From Iodobacter sp. (GTDB lineage: Bacteria > Pseudomonadota > Gammaproteobacteria > Burkholderiales > Chitinibacteraceae), in contig NZ_JANXSO010000010.1 of NCBI RefSeq assembly GCF_025352645.1, positions 1 to 55,849 of the forward strand: a stretch of DNA of 55,849 nucleotides. The letters are read 5' to 3'. Positions 45,083 to 53,048 of the stretch are shown here, in pieces (within the stretch, counting starts at the first letter, position 1; each line of letters begins with the position of its first letter). The notes beneath the pieces were generated by a model. The model was not told the DNA's origin. It made no database searches and worked only from the letters and a program-made list of their open reading frames with translations. A program made the position numbers and the translations under genes.

Positions 45083-45274
45083 ATGAGCACTTTTGTTATT
45101 CACCCTATCTGGCCAGTAAGCGAACCTGAAGCGATGGAATACGGCTTGTTTCGCGTCACCCACCATGGCGAGCAAGAATTGCTGCGCAGCGCCTGCCTAG
45201 AAAGCCTGACCGACGCCCATCATAAAATGCAGCATCTAGCACATCATCAAGATAGCCATAGCAGCAAGCCGTGA
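45083..45274 (+). CDS. Small His-rich protein behind a sigma-54 promoter
   Basis: A 63-residue soluble protein with nine histidines, clustered as THHGE, DAHHKMQHLAHHQDSH. This suggests metal binding but is not proof. It begins MSTFVIHPIWPVSEPEAM and has a single cysteine. The ATG at 45083 follows AGGA at 8-base spacing; the frame also opens at 45062. Transcription probably starts near 45055 from the consensus RpoN promoter. I know no family for it. The RpoN link hints at nitrogen, carbon or surface-structure control. Confidence 0.6.
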   Translation: MSTFVIHPIWPVSEPEAMEYGLFRVTHHGEQELLRSACLESLTDAHHKMQHLAHHQDSHSSKP

Positions 45275-45347
45275 GGCTTAGCTTTACATTTCCTTGGATG
45301 GTCTGTGCAGGGTAAGATGCGGGCTTATTTCAACTTCGTGAACCGCC

Positions 45348-45893
45348 ATGGCCCTCAAGGCAACTATTTTTAAGTCTGATTTGCAAATTGCCGATATGGA
45401 TCGACATTACTACGCAACGCATCCGTTAGTGATTGCACGCCATCCTTCTGAAAATGATGAACGTATGATGGTGCGCTTATTAGCATTCGCCCTGAATGCC
45501 AGCGAATCGCTCGCTTTTACTAAAGGCTTGAGCGATACCGATGAGCCAGATATTTGGGATAAAGATTTAACCGGCGCGATTCAATTGTGGATTGAATTAG
45601 GCCAGCCCGATGAAAAGCGCATTCGCCAAGCGTGTGGGCGCGCCGAAAAAGTGGCGGTGTTTACCTATAGTGGCAATAGCGCCGATGTTTGGTGGAAAGG
45701 CATTGCCAGTAAACTAGAGCGTTTAGATAATCTGCAAGTGATTAATGTACCAATAGAAATGACTCACACATTAGCCGCACTGGCTAATCGCAATATGCAA
45801 TTGCAATGCACGATTCAAGATGGACAAGTATGGTTGGCAGATAACAGCCAATCTATCGAAGCGCATTTTGCGGTTTTAAAAGCATATAAATAA
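45348..45893 (+). CDS. yaeQ: YaeQ family protein
   Basis: A 181-residue protein of the YaeQ family, which has a PD-(D/E)xK nuclease-like fold. Hallmarks seen are MALKATIFKSDLQIADMDRH, ARHPSENDERMMVRLLAFAL, DEPDIWDKDLTGAIQLWIEL and GQPDEKRIRQACGRA. The acidic residue, QLWIELGQPD and later Lys suggest the nuclease-like site, but no substrate is known. The family was once reported to compensate for loss of RfaH in E. coli. A dispersed GTAGGGTGGGCA repeat follows directly. Confidence 0.92.
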   Translation: MALKATIFKSDLQIADMDRHYYATHPLVIARHPSENDERMMVRLLAFALNASESLAFTKGLSDTDEPDIWDKDLTGAIQLWIELGQPDEKRIRQACGRAEKVAVFTYSGNSADVWWKGIASKLERLDNLQVINVPIEMTHTLAALANRNMQLQCTIQDGQVWLADNSQSIEAHFAVLKAYK

Positions 45894-45921
45894 TGTAGGG
45901 TGGGCAAGTTTTTATGCCCAC
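45894..45921. repeat. Short copy of the GTAGGGTGGGCA repeat
   Basis: TGTAGGGTGGGCA is followed after 8 bases by TGCCCAC, giving a 7-bp hairpin. The same unit is inside the 193-bp element at 32706-32898. It fills the gap between yaeQ and the next gene. Confidence 0.55.
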
Positions 45922-45949
45922 GTGCAATGTAATAGAGAGTCATCTATTT

Positions 45950-46264
45950 ATGGATTTAAACCAATTAATGCTCGATGTTCGCCAATTTGCTAAAGATCGC
46001 GATTGGGAGCGTTATCACACGCCTAAGAATTTATGCATGGCAATGTCGGTAGAAATGGCCGAATTACTTGAGCATTTTCAATGGGATACCGCGGCAGAAT
46101 CCCAGCAATTAAGCCGTGAGAAGCGCATCGCCGTAGAGCAAGAAATGGCCGATGTACTGCTATATATGATTAGGCTAAGTGATGTGCTAAATGTAGATTT
46201 AGAAACCGCCATTCGTGAAAAAATGCTGCTTAATGCCATTAAATATCCGCCCTTATCAAAATGA
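45950..46264 (+). CDS. MazG-like nucleotide pyrophosphohydrolase
   Basis: A 104-residue all-alpha NTP pyrophosphatase of the MazG/RS21-C6 type. The Mg2+ site shows as MSVEMAELLEHFQWD and QEMADVLLYMIRLSDVLNVD (ExxE and ExxD motifs). Members of this size hydrolyse dCTP or other, often modified, nucleotides and so clean the dNTP pool. I start at the ATG at 45950; the frame extends upstream into repeat DNA. It overlaps the DUF1415 gene by 4 bp (ATGA), so the two are co-translated. Confidence 0.88.
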   Translation: MDLNQLMLDVRQFAKDRDWERYHTPKNLCMAMSVEMAELLEHFQWDTAAESQQLSREKRIAVEQEMADVLLYMIRLSDVLNVDLETAIREKMLLNAIKYPPLSK

Positions 46265-46797
46265 CTCTTCCAACTCATCAACAAATCATTCAAGAGACTG
46301 AGCGCTGGCTAACGACCGCCGTGATTGGTCTTAATCTTTGCCCCTTTGCTAAAGCGGTGCACGTTAAAAAGCAAATTCGCTATGTGCTGAGTGAGGCACG
46401 CAATATTGATGTTTTGATTGAAATATTGATTACCGAGCTAGAAACTTTAGCTGCTGCAGATCCTGCTGAAATTGAAACTACGCTGCTCATCCATCCCTAT
46501 GTTTTGGGCAATTTCTTAGCCTATAACGATTTTCTAGAAATTGCTGATTCTTTACTGGAAGAGCTGAATCTAGAAGGGGTTTTGCAAATTGCCAGTTTTC
46601 ACCCGCAGTATCAGTTTGAGGGCAGCGCCCCAGATGATATTGATAACTACACCAATCGCAGCCCCTATCCCACTTTGCATTTAATCCGCGAAGAGAGCAT
46701 TGCTAAGGTAGAGGCTGATGCCGATGTGATTGTAGAGCGCAATATTGCCAATTTGCGTGCTATGGGCTTAGCGGGTTGGAAAAAACTGTGGGAATAA
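46261..46797 (+). CDS. DUF1415 domain-containing protein
   Basis: A 178-residue soluble protein of the DUF1415 family. Signature parts are WLTTAVIGLNLCPFAKAVHV near the start, ETTLLIHPYVLGNFLAYNDF, LQIASFHPQYQFEGSAPDDI with NYTNRSPYPTLHLIRE, and the C-terminus NLRAMGLAGWKKLW. The conserved Cys in GLNLCPFAK and the His-rich core may form a catalytic or metal site; no activity has been shown for the family as far as I know. It is translationally coupled to the MazG-like gene. Confidence 0.88.
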   Translation: MTLPTHQQIIQETERWLTTAVIGLNLCPFAKAVHVKKQIRYVLSEARNIDVLIEILITELETLAAADPAEIETTLLIHPYVLGNFLAYNDFLEIADSLLEELNLEGVLQIASFHPQYQFEGSAPDDIDNYTNRSPYPTLHLIREESIAKVEADADVIVERNIANLRAMGLAGWKKLWE

Positions 46798-46902
46798 TTC
46801 CGGTGGTTTGATCAAATAAGAAGTGGGCAGCATTTACATATTAAAAAATGAACTTTAGCTCTGTATTCTTTCCAAACAAGGATCGCTCGCTAAGGATTTG
46901 TT

Positions 46903-47385
46903 ATGCTGTTCCGTATTACTATTTTGTGTTTGGCCTTGGTCATGACTGCTTGCCAAGAAAACCACACTCCTCGCTCTAAGGCTCAAGCAGAAGCGAGCAC
47001 CCCTGATGTGTTTTTTAAAAAGAACCAAGCCGAATGGGATACCTTGCAGCAGTTTATTGGTCAAAACCCACAAGATATTAATCTATGGGAGCGCGCACCG
47101 CTTAAGCATGCACTGCGCTTATTACTTGGCCCTCAGCTGGCTACCTTTAAGCTGTATATAGAAAAATCCAGCCCACTTTTGCAAGATCGCGTGTTGTATG
47201 TGACTGGCAGCAGCCGAGAGGAAGGTAAGGGGAAGGCGTATATTCTGATTGATGTTGAAAATAGAAAATTAGAAGTGGGCATTATTAGTAATGGCAAGCT
47301 AGAAGTTTTGACTACGCCTGGTGAAGCACTTTATTTTCCTAGCGATTTAGAGCCGATGATAAAGAAATTAAGCATTAGGATGTAA
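46903..47385 (+). CDS. Putative lipoprotein, unknown function
   Basis: A 160-residue protein with a lipoprotein signal: hydrophobic stretch and lipobox LVMTAC (cysteine at residue 17, followed by Gln and Glu, so probably sorted to the outer membrane). The mature part (WDTLQQFIGQNPQDINLWER, LLLGPQLATFKLYIEKSSPL, KGKAYILIDVENRKLEVGII) is a small alpha/beta domain that I do not recognise. It is the last chromosomal gene before the tRNA and the integrated element. AAGGATTTGTT precedes the ATG. Confidence 0.7.
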   Translation: MLFRITILCLALVMTACQENHTPRSKAQAEASTPDVFFKKNQAEWDTLQQFIGQNPQDINLWERAPLKHALRLLLGPQLATFKLYIEKSSPLLQDRVLYVTGSSREEGKGKAYILIDVENRKLEVGIISNGKLEVLTTPGEALYFPSDLEPMIKKLSIRM

Positions 47386-47403
47386 AACCTTGCGGATGAT
47401 GGG

Positions 47404-47409
47404 TATAAT
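47404..47409 (+). promoter_or_regulatory. -10 box of the tRNA-Arg promoter
   Basis: A perfect TATAAT lies 16 bases before the mature tRNA 5' end. The -35 (TGTAAA, 47381-47386, 17-base spacer) is weak. Confidence 0.6.
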
Positions 47410-47425
47410 CTGCGCTGCAAAAGTA

Positions 47426-47500
47426 GTCCTCGTAGTACAACGGATAGTACAAGTGCCTCCTAAGCGCTAGATACAGGTTCGATTCCTGTCGGGGATGCCA
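47426..47500 (+). tRNA. tRNA-Arg(CCU)
   Basis: A 75-nt cloverleaf with encoded CCA. The anticodon stem AGTGC/GCGCT encloses the loop CTCCTAA, giving anticodon CCU (Arg, codon AGG). The T arm is ACAGG-TTCGATT-CCTGT. The acceptor stem GTCCTCG pairs with CGGGGAT, ending in a G-U pair, with discriminator G. This tRNA is a common integration target; the sequence downstream changes character at once to a phage/satellite-type element. Confidence 0.95.
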
Positions 47501-47535
47501 AGCATCAATTCAGCCTAGTTCGTGTAAGTCCAACA

Positions 47536-47569
47536 AACCCTGCAAACATGCCGCTTGCGGGGTTTTTTG
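47536..47569 (+). terminator. Terminator after tRNA-Arg
   Basis: AACCCTGCAA (47536-47545) pairs with TTGCGGGGTT (47555-47564, one G-U) and is followed by a T run. It ends the tRNA transcript. Confidence 0.85.
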
Positions 47570-47612
47570 TTTCCGCCACAGTGCGCCAAATACCCCCTAC
47601 AGCCGCTCTCCA

Positions 47613-47653
47613 TTGTTGGTATATTTGTTGGTATATTTTTTATATACCAACAA
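47613..47653. repeat. 12-bp repeats near the tRNA junction
   Basis: TTGTTGGTATAT occurs twice in tandem (47613-47624, 47625-47636) and once inverted (47642-47653). Position just inside the element, 113 bp from the tRNA end, fits arm-type binding sites of a tyrosine integrase or its excisionase. The inverted pair could also form a hairpin. Confidence 0.55.
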
Positions 47654-48067
47654 TGCCATATCTAGGTAGTTACCCCTACAAAATCGCGCTACTAGGTGCT
47701 GGCAGGGAATATGCACGCGATGCGTTTTTGCATTTGGGCTTTAAGGCTTAAATGTGGGGGCGCTGATAGCAAGCGCCTATAGGCTGATATAAGACCAGCT
47801 CAGCAGGGCTGCAAATCAGCAATATTATGCTTTTAACCTTTTCCCCCTGTTAACTAACTTTTAACAGGCCACGCTAGCGCGGCAACGAGGCTCGCATTAC
47901 CCGTGCTGGTAGGCTGTTTACAGTACCTTTTTGCTTTTGGGGTGGGGTAGGTTGACGGGGCAGTGTCAACCTTGTTTGACCCTTTGCCACTAGCGGCTGT
48001 GCGAGGCTCGCATTACCCGTGAGCGGTTCACTAGTGATTTCTCCCCATAGTTATAGATAAACCAGCC
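47654..48067. other. Noncoding block with 20-bp direct repeat
   Basis: No supported gene. CGAGGCTCGCATTACCCGTG is present twice, at 47886-47905 and 48002-48021, each after a CTAGCG. Between and around them are small inverted repeats (CCTGTTAA/TTAACAGG at 47846-47868; GGTTGAC/GTCAACC near 47950-47969). The repeated layout suggests a cis-acting site (replication, partition or packaging) rather than coding DNA. Confidence 0.5.
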
Positions 48068-48466
48068 ACACCGGTCACACCCTTAGGTACATGTTAAATT
48101 TATAAATATAGATATATACCCTGCCGGATCGGGTAGGCCCTTAGCTTGGTTTGTTCCCTTGTGCTCCACTTGGCGGCGTAAGATTAAAAGGCCATAGTCT
48201 GAGTAGAAGCAAGATGATTATTGTTTTATCTTACAAGTATGCAGAAACAGAAACAGGTTAAGCTAAGCTAAAAAACAGTAATCCTTACAGCGTGTAGGTA
48301 TCACAAAACGAGCGCGAAGGTGTTCCCCCTGTGCGCCCCAGCAGCACATCGGGGGTAGGGGGTGGGTGTTTTTCTGGTGTGACCAGTGTGACCAGTGTGA
48401 CCACGTTGATTTAAAAGGACTTTTTTTGTTTGACCACGTAAAACCAAGGTGTGACCGGTGTGACCA
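48068..48466. other. Iteron array, candidate replication origin
   Basis: The 9-bp unit GTGTGACCA is repeated three times in tandem (48377-48403), once degenerate (TTTGACCA, 48429-48436) and twice more at 48450-48466 (TGTGACCG and TGTGACCA). In opposite orientation GGTCACA lies at 48073-48079 next to a partial copy. An A+T-rich stretch (about 48091-48118) follows the inverted copies. Iterons plus an AT-rich segment just 3' of a P4-like helicase gene resemble the crr/ori sites bound by the P4 alpha protein. The assignment is inference. Confidence 0.6.
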
Positions 48467-48886
48467 GATTGGCAAGCGAGATGGGCAGCGAAAGAGGCGT
48501 AAACCCTTTTAAACAAAGGGCTTAGCAAGGGACGGGGCAAAAGAAGGGAGGGCAAGCTAGGGCATACCGCCTTGCCCTTAGTGAGTTTATGTAGCGATTA
48601 CAGCAGGTGTTTACGCTTGCCACTGCACCATAAAACACCACCAGAAGCTAAAGCCAAAGCAAGAAGATACGTCATGGTTTTGATGGGCTTTACGCTGATT
48701 TGTAAGCTGAATGGCACACGGCCCATGATGCTTTATATTTTATATTTACTTTCATATTTACAACAAGTAAAGAAAGTAAATAGACAGGGGTAAGCACCGA
48801 AGTAGCACACAAAAACAAAGGCCATCAGCAAACGCCAATGACCTTGTCATCTTATAAAGGGAGAGGCTAAAGCGGCTTATACCGGT
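48467..48886. other. Region between iterons and operon end
   Basis: No gene is firmly supported. On the minus strand a 42-codon frame (48598-48726) encodes MGRVPFSLQISVKPIKTM and then a short hydrophobic segment (TYLLALALASGGVLW) with a basic end. It has no ribosome binding site, so I do not call it. Confidence 0.4.
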
Positions 48887-49231
48887 TTAGGTGTAGGTAT
48901 CCCCCGCCTTTAAAATCGCTAACGATTGCTTACTAGCCAAGCAATACCCTTTAGCAATTGCTAGCACCGCAGCCAAGAAGCTGGGGGTTTCTAGTTGATT
49001 CAGCATATCCGCCTTGTCGTCCTGTGAGCACCCCAGAAAATCCGCTACATTGCCCACCACTTGCCGCCACGCTTGCCGCGCTTCTCGGCTATGGCTGGGT
49101 AATAAGAATGCGGGCTTTAGCGTGGTGGGCGCTTCAACACAAACCGGCGCAGATAGAAACGCCGCTAGGGCAGCAGCCCCCACCGTTGGGTGCTCGCTTG
49201 GGCTAGGCTGGGCAGAATAGGGGCTAGTCAT
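48887..49231 (-). CDS. Hypothetical protein of the satellite operon
   Basis: A 114-residue protein, last in the replication operon; its start overlaps the DUF927 gene by 8 bp. The N-terminal third is Ala/Pro-rich and loosely built, and the C-terminal part is helical (ARQAWRQVVGNVADFLGCSQ, DMLNQLETPSFLAAVLAIAK). I recognise no family. Its place suggests an accessory role in replication or maintenance. The ATG at 49231 is used; a GTG three codons upstream is possible. Confidence 0.6.
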   Translation of the reverse strand: MTSPYSAQPSPSEHPTVGAAALAAFLSAPVCVEAPTTLKPAFLLPSHSREARQAWRQVVGNVADFLGCSQDDKADMLNQLETPSFLAAVLAIAKGYCLASKQSLAILKAGDTYT

Positions 49232-51119
49232 CGCCACCACTGTAAAGCATGGCGGGATTGACTAAATAATGCCCGACATTGGCACGACCACTGCCAGGTA
49301 ATTTACCAGAACGAGAGGACTTACCGTCCTTAGAAGGGGTCAATACGCCCATTTCAAGCAGCAGCTTATTGGCCCGCTTTAAATCTCGGCCTTTCAGTAC
49401 ATCATTGGCCCATGATTCACGGTAAACGTAATACGTGACCTCAGAGGCTTTGACATCCGTAAACTGCCCATTAATCGCAATATCCATGGTCTTAGCAAAG
49501 CCACACATCCCCAGCGTTTTAGGGCCGTGTGTGTCGATCACGGTGTTTACTTCATCATTCCAGCGGTGAAAGCGTGACATACCGTGCTGTTCAAAGAAAT
49601 AGCGAATTTGGCGGATGATTTGCCTGTTTTCTTCATCATCAGCACCGCCGCGATGTTGTAGCCAATCTGCAAACATACACTTAGCCGCTTCCCATGCCGC
49701 ACCCAGCGGCCAGCCGGTCAGGCTATAGCTAGTAGCCAGCTCACCCGCATAGGCCGCTAATGCGAAATACTGCACGGCATGGCGCACTTGCCCAGAAGCG
49801 TTTACCGGAACACATTCAAGCGCAAATTTTTTTATTGCGTCCTTCATCTGGCTGATTAACTGGTCGCGGTCAGCTTTCGTTAGCGCGGTAATAAACTCAC
49901 GCCCTACTACACCGTAATTCAATAAGGCGGCCTCTTTCATTGCCCCGCAAATCTCAGCACCGCTATTAAAACCGTGCAAGTCGTCCAGTACGCCATATTC
50001 CCCCTTTGTAAAAATGGATATTAAGCGCACAGCTTGCCCTGCTTTAATTTCAACGCCCGCTATTTTTAATTCTGTAGCAAGATCATGCTCACCACTAGAA
50101 ATTAAAAAGCATTTCCAGCTCGTAGCCTCACGCAAACCGCCACCATCTCGACCGCGTGCCTTGCCGCGCCCTTGACTCAGCATGTACACCGTAGGCCCCA
50201 GTGTCTTACCGTCTGCCTCTCCAATTTCATCGAGAAATAAAGGCAGGTCGTTAAATGTAGCGCTAGTGTATTCAATGGCGGTCGCCGTTGATTTCCATGT
50301 TCTCCGATACCCATCAACATCACCGTTGGGTTTGTCATAGATCGAAACAGCAACGTCACATATTGTTGATTTGCCAGTTTTAGAACTGCCATACACATGA
50401 AAACCGCCAGTATCCAGTCCGGTTAAGCGCAGCAACGGCCCCGCAAATGCAGCCCCCATTAAAAACAGCAATAGCGGGTTACCAATGGCAAACCGCGCCA
50501 CGCCATCCCGCCAGCCTTCAAAGGTTCCCTGAGCTTTGACCGGAGTGTCCTGATTGCCAGAATAAAGCAATGCCTCATCAGTACGGCCTATGATTTCATC
50601 CGGTAAAACAAATGCCTCTTTATGCCAGCCCGTAGTGGGAATCAATCGCGCCCTAGGGACTTCAGCCCCTGATTGCAGATATTGCAACAGTAGCTTTTTA
50701 GTATCCGGAGCAAAGCTAAACCACAGCCCTAAATCGGCCAGCTCTTCTAATACGCGGCTTGATTGATCCGATAGCAGCTTAGAGCGCGGGATCATGTGCT
50801 CTTTCTCGCTGCCATCCAGATCATGCAGCTTAACCAACACCGCCCAGCCCGCGCCGTCTACATTTCTAACTTGGGCCACTAGCCACAACGGCCCGCAAAT
50901 CTTTCTAGGCTCAGCATCATCAGCCTGATAAAAAACGCCATCAGCGCTGGCTTTAAAATGGCCTCCACTGGTTTTTATGGTATTAGTCTTAGCTTTGGCT
51001 TTAGGCTTGGTGGCCGTTTGGGCCGCGTCTGCTTTCGCCCCTAAAGGCGGTGTTGTTTCTGGATTTTTAAGGCGCTCCAAATCCGTTGCGCCGACTTTAA
51101 TTGATACGGTATCTAGCAT
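49224..51119 (-). CDS. DUF927 replicative helicase (P4 alpha C-terminal type)
   Basis: A 631-residue AAA+-type protein of the DUF927 family. After a Lys/Ala-rich N-terminus comes the DUF927 domain (about 60-330). Walker A is GSSKTGKST (in GGFHVYGSSKTGKSTICDVA), Walker B LPLFLDEIGEAD, and a later sensor segment reads FLISSGEHDLATEL. The C-terminal part (about 470-631) is probably DNA-binding (winged helix). In phage P4 one protein, alpha, carries primase, helicase and origin-binding functions; here the helicase part is separate from the primase gene upstream, with which it overlaps by one base (TAATG). It may bind the iterons at 48068-48466. Confidence 0.88.
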   Translation of the reverse strand: MLDTVSIKVGATDLERLKNPETTPPLGAKADAAQTATKPKAKAKTNTIKTSGGHFKASADGVFYQADDAEPRKICGPLWLVAQVRNVDGAGWAVLVKLHDLDGSEKEHMIPRSKLLSDQSSRVLEELADLGLWFSFAPDTKKLLLQYLQSGAEVPRARLIPTTGWHKEAFVLPDEIIGRTDEALLYSGNQDTPVKAQGTFEGWRDGVARFAIGNPLLLFLMGAAFAGPLLRLTGLDTGGFHVYGSSKTGKSTICDVAVSIYDKPNGDVDGYRRTWKSTATAIEYTSATFNDLPLFLDEIGEADGKTLGPTVYMLSQGRGKARGRDGGGLREATSWKCFLISSGEHDLATELKIAGVEIKAGQAVRLISIFTKGEYGVLDDLHGFNSGAEICGAMKEAALLNYGVVGREFITALTKADRDQLISQMKDAIKKFALECVPVNASGQVRHAVQYFALAAYAGELATSYSLTGWPLGAAWEAAKCMFADWLQHRGGADDEENRQIIRQIRYFFEQHGMSRFHRWNDEVNTVIDTHGPKTLGMCGFAKTMDIAINGQFTDVKASEVTYYVYRESWANDVLKGRDLKRANKLLLEMGVLTPSKDGKSSRSGKLPGSGRANVGHYLVNPAMLYSGGDD

Positions 51120-52132
51120 TATTCTTCTGCTTTAGTCAGTACATCTAGCCAATCCACACCGGCGATGCTTGGGTATAAAACTCTTACGGTTTTGCCTTGG
51201 CTTATCAGCCGTTCAGCCAGTTGATTAGCCGCTTTTTGGCCGGTTTGGTTTTCGTCATGGTCGGCAAAAATAAACACCTCTTGCACTTGCTCAGGCAACA
51301 CCATCGCCGCCACGCCAAAGGCCGATAAACCAGCCCATACCGGCAAGGCATTCGCGCTATAAACGGCTAAAGCGGTTTCAATGCCTTCTGCTACCGCCAT
51401 ACGGGAAGCGCAAGGAAACAAGCGCACCGCCGCGCCTTTTGCATCAGCAGATTTAGCGCTCCACTTTTTAACGCTGGGGACGTTGGCCTTGTGACCATTG
51501 GCTTGAAGGTGGGTTTTATGCAGCGCCACCGCATCGCCATTGGGCGCTTGTACGGCGGCAATCATCGCGGGATAGTTGCCTAGCTTAATCAGCTTACCGT
51601 CCGCCTTATCCCAATAGGGTAGGGCCGGATTAAAGCGTAAAGCCTTGGGATAGTCGATTAATTCCAGCCCCCTATGCCTTAAATACAGGCCCACGGTGCT
51701 ACCGGCCTGAATAGGAAAGCTGCTATGCCACAGGGCGAAGTTCTCAGCCTTGGCTTTTTCCCATGCCCGCCGCTGCTCAGCGTCTTCTAATGCCTTGCGC
51801 TCTGCTATGGCCGCAGCATTAGGTGCAATCGCAGCCACCGCAGCACCGCCCAATACATCAGCCACAAACCGCGCCGCGCTGATAAAGTCAGTTTGGCGGT
51901 AATCCATCAGCAGCCGGAAGCCATCACCGCCATCAGGGCAATGTTGATTACAAATATGCCCGCCGCGCCCGTCTTTGTCGGTAAACCGAAAGCGGTCTTT
52001 GCCACCGCATACAGGGCATGGGCCGTGCTTGTTTTTAAGAAAAGCCAGATCCACACCGGCGGCTTGCAAGATAAGTGGCCAGCGATCACGGGCCGCATCT
52101 TTAAGCACTGTAATATCAAGGCGGGCTGTCAT
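51119..52132 (-). CDS. Zn-finger/Toprim primase (P4-type)
   Basis: A 337-residue DNA primase. The N-terminal zinc ribbon is of the phage P4/P22 type: GPCPVCGGKDRFRFTDKDGR then GGHICNQHCPDGGDGF. A Toprim domain follows, with the catalytic Glu in MAVAEGIETALAVYS and the DxD-type acidic pair in EVFIFADHDENQTG. It would synthesise primers at the element's origin for the DUF927 helicase encoded next. It overlaps the upstream gene by 4 bp and the downstream one by 1 bp, which points to tight translational coupling. Confidence 0.93.
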   Translation of the reverse strand: MTARLDITVLKDAARDRWPLILQAAGVDLAFLKNKHGPCPVCGGKDRFRFTDKDGRGGHICNQHCPDGGDGFRLLMDYRQTDFISAARFVADVLGGAAVAAIAPNAAAIAERKALEDAEQRRAWEKAKAENFALWHSSFPIQAGSTVGLYLRHRGLELIDYPKALRFNPALPYWDKADGKLIKLGNYPAMIAAVQAPNGDAVALHKTHLQANGHKANVPSVKKWSAKSADAKGAAVRLFPCASRMAVAEGIETALAVYSANALPVWAGLSAFGVAAMVLPEQVQEVFIFADHDENQTGQKAANQLAERLISQGKTVRVLYPSIAGVDWLDVLTKAEE

Positions 52133-52668
52133 ATTGTCAGATCCACCAGCGCACCGGCGGTACGGGTGTGCTTATCCAGAATCCCAACAATACCGGCTAA
52201 AGCACTTGCCACAGCTCGATCATTTAAGGGCGCTTCACTACTCATAGAGGCCGATACCGCATCTACCAAGTGCGTGACTTGCTCTAAGCCAATCAGTAAA
52301 TCGCACAAACCCTGATCTAAGGCTTGTTTATTCCCTTGGATAGCTTGCTGATCTACTGCCCTAAATTGCTCGAACTCATACAACACATACGCAGTCGCAT
52401 TATTTATTGAGTCGCTGCGACTTGCTGAAAATGCCTTTAAAAAACGCCGTGTATCTTCATTTTGTAAGTCATCTAAGCCCCAACGGGTTGGCTTTTGTGC
52501 TTCCTGCTCACTGGCCAGCGGCTCAGGCTCAATATGCGGTTTCACCTTGCGGCTACGCTTAGGCTTATTTACTGGGTTTGGACGGCTTGGCTGGCTTGAA
52601 TAGCCACTAAATCCTGAGTTTTGGGCGCAAGAATCCCCGCCCGCTATACCAATAGCGATTTTTTCCAT
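52129..52668 (-). CDS. Hypothetical protein upstream of primase
   Basis: A 179-residue protein with a disordered, Pro/Lys-rich N-terminal half (SQPSRPNPVNKPKRSRKVKP) and a helical C-terminal half (YEFEQFRAVDQQAIQGNKQA, GLEQVTHLVDAVSASM). No family is recognised. It overlaps the primase gene by 4 bp, so it is probably co-translated and may be an accessory replication factor of the element. Confidence 0.65.
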   Translation of the reverse strand: MEKIAIGIAGGDSCAQNSGFSGYSSQPSRPNPVNKPKRSRKVKPHIEPEPLASEQEAQKPTRWGLDDLQNEDTRRFLKAFSASRSDSINNATAYVLYEFEQFRAVDQQAIQGNKQALDQGLCDLLIGLEQVTHLVDAVSASMSSEAPLNDRAVASALAGIVGILDKHTRTAGALVDLTI

Positions 52669-52687
52669 GATGATGAATTCCTAAGTT

Positions 52688-52810
52688 TTAACGGGTGTGG
52701 ATACGTGCAAAGGCGGGCTTAGTACGCTCTTGCTTGGGCCGACGTAATGCGGTGTTTAATAGTGCGAAGTGGCGGGCTTTGGCGCTGGCATTGCGGCTAG
52801 GTTTACGCAT
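52688..52810 (-). CDS. Small basic protein (40 aa)
   Basis: A 40-codon gene with start ATG at 52810 and GGGG six bases upstream. It overlaps the 3' end of the preceding gene by 8 bp, like its neighbours. The product (MRKPSRNASAKARHFALLNT, ALRRPKQERTKPAFARIHTR) has about twelve Lys/Arg and no acidic residue but one, so it should bind nucleic acid. It is in frame with the overlapping architecture of the operon. I know no named family. Confidence 0.6.
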   Translation of the reverse strand: MRKPSRNASAKARHFALLNTALRRPKQERTKPAFARIHTR

Positions 52811-53048
52811 GATTAGCCCCTTTAATCAAAGCCATCACGGGCTGTAAATAGTCCAGCGCTAGCAAGGATTGAAAATAGCAATCTTGCGGATGCTTCACCC
52901 CTTGCAGGCATTCAAACGTCAATTGCAGCGCGATAGAGACATACATCTCCGTTGCGGCTGTCGGTGTGTAGTCATCCGCTGCCAAATGGGCATTAGCCAT
53001 CGAATGCGTGACAGTCACGGTTTGGAGCAGGTTTAAATGATTATTCAT
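52803..53048 (-). CDS. Hypothetical protein (81 aa)
   Basis: An 81-residue protein with a strong ribosome binding site (GGAGGGG, six bases before ATG 53048). It starts MNNHLNLLQTVTVTHSMANA and has mid-length helices (MYVSIALQLTFECLQGV). Two cysteines are present (FEC, QDC). It overlaps its neighbours by 8 bp on both sides. Function unknown. Confidence 0.65.
   Translation of the reverse strand: MNNHLNLLQTVTVTHSMANAHLAADDYTPTAATEMYVSIALQLTFECLQGVKHPQDCYFQSLLALDYLQPVMALIKGANHA

Noticed and set aside
47548-47751. A 67-codon plus-strand frame just after tRNA-Arg, considered as an integrase remnant
   Set aside because: It runs through the tRNA terminator and the 12-bp repeats, and I see none of the residues of a tyrosine integrase N-terminus.
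48263-48555. Two overlapping minus-strand frames through the iterons (repeating WSHWSH and GHTGHT)
   Set aside because: The peptide repeats are just the 9-bp iteron read in two frames; there is no ribosome binding site or family match.
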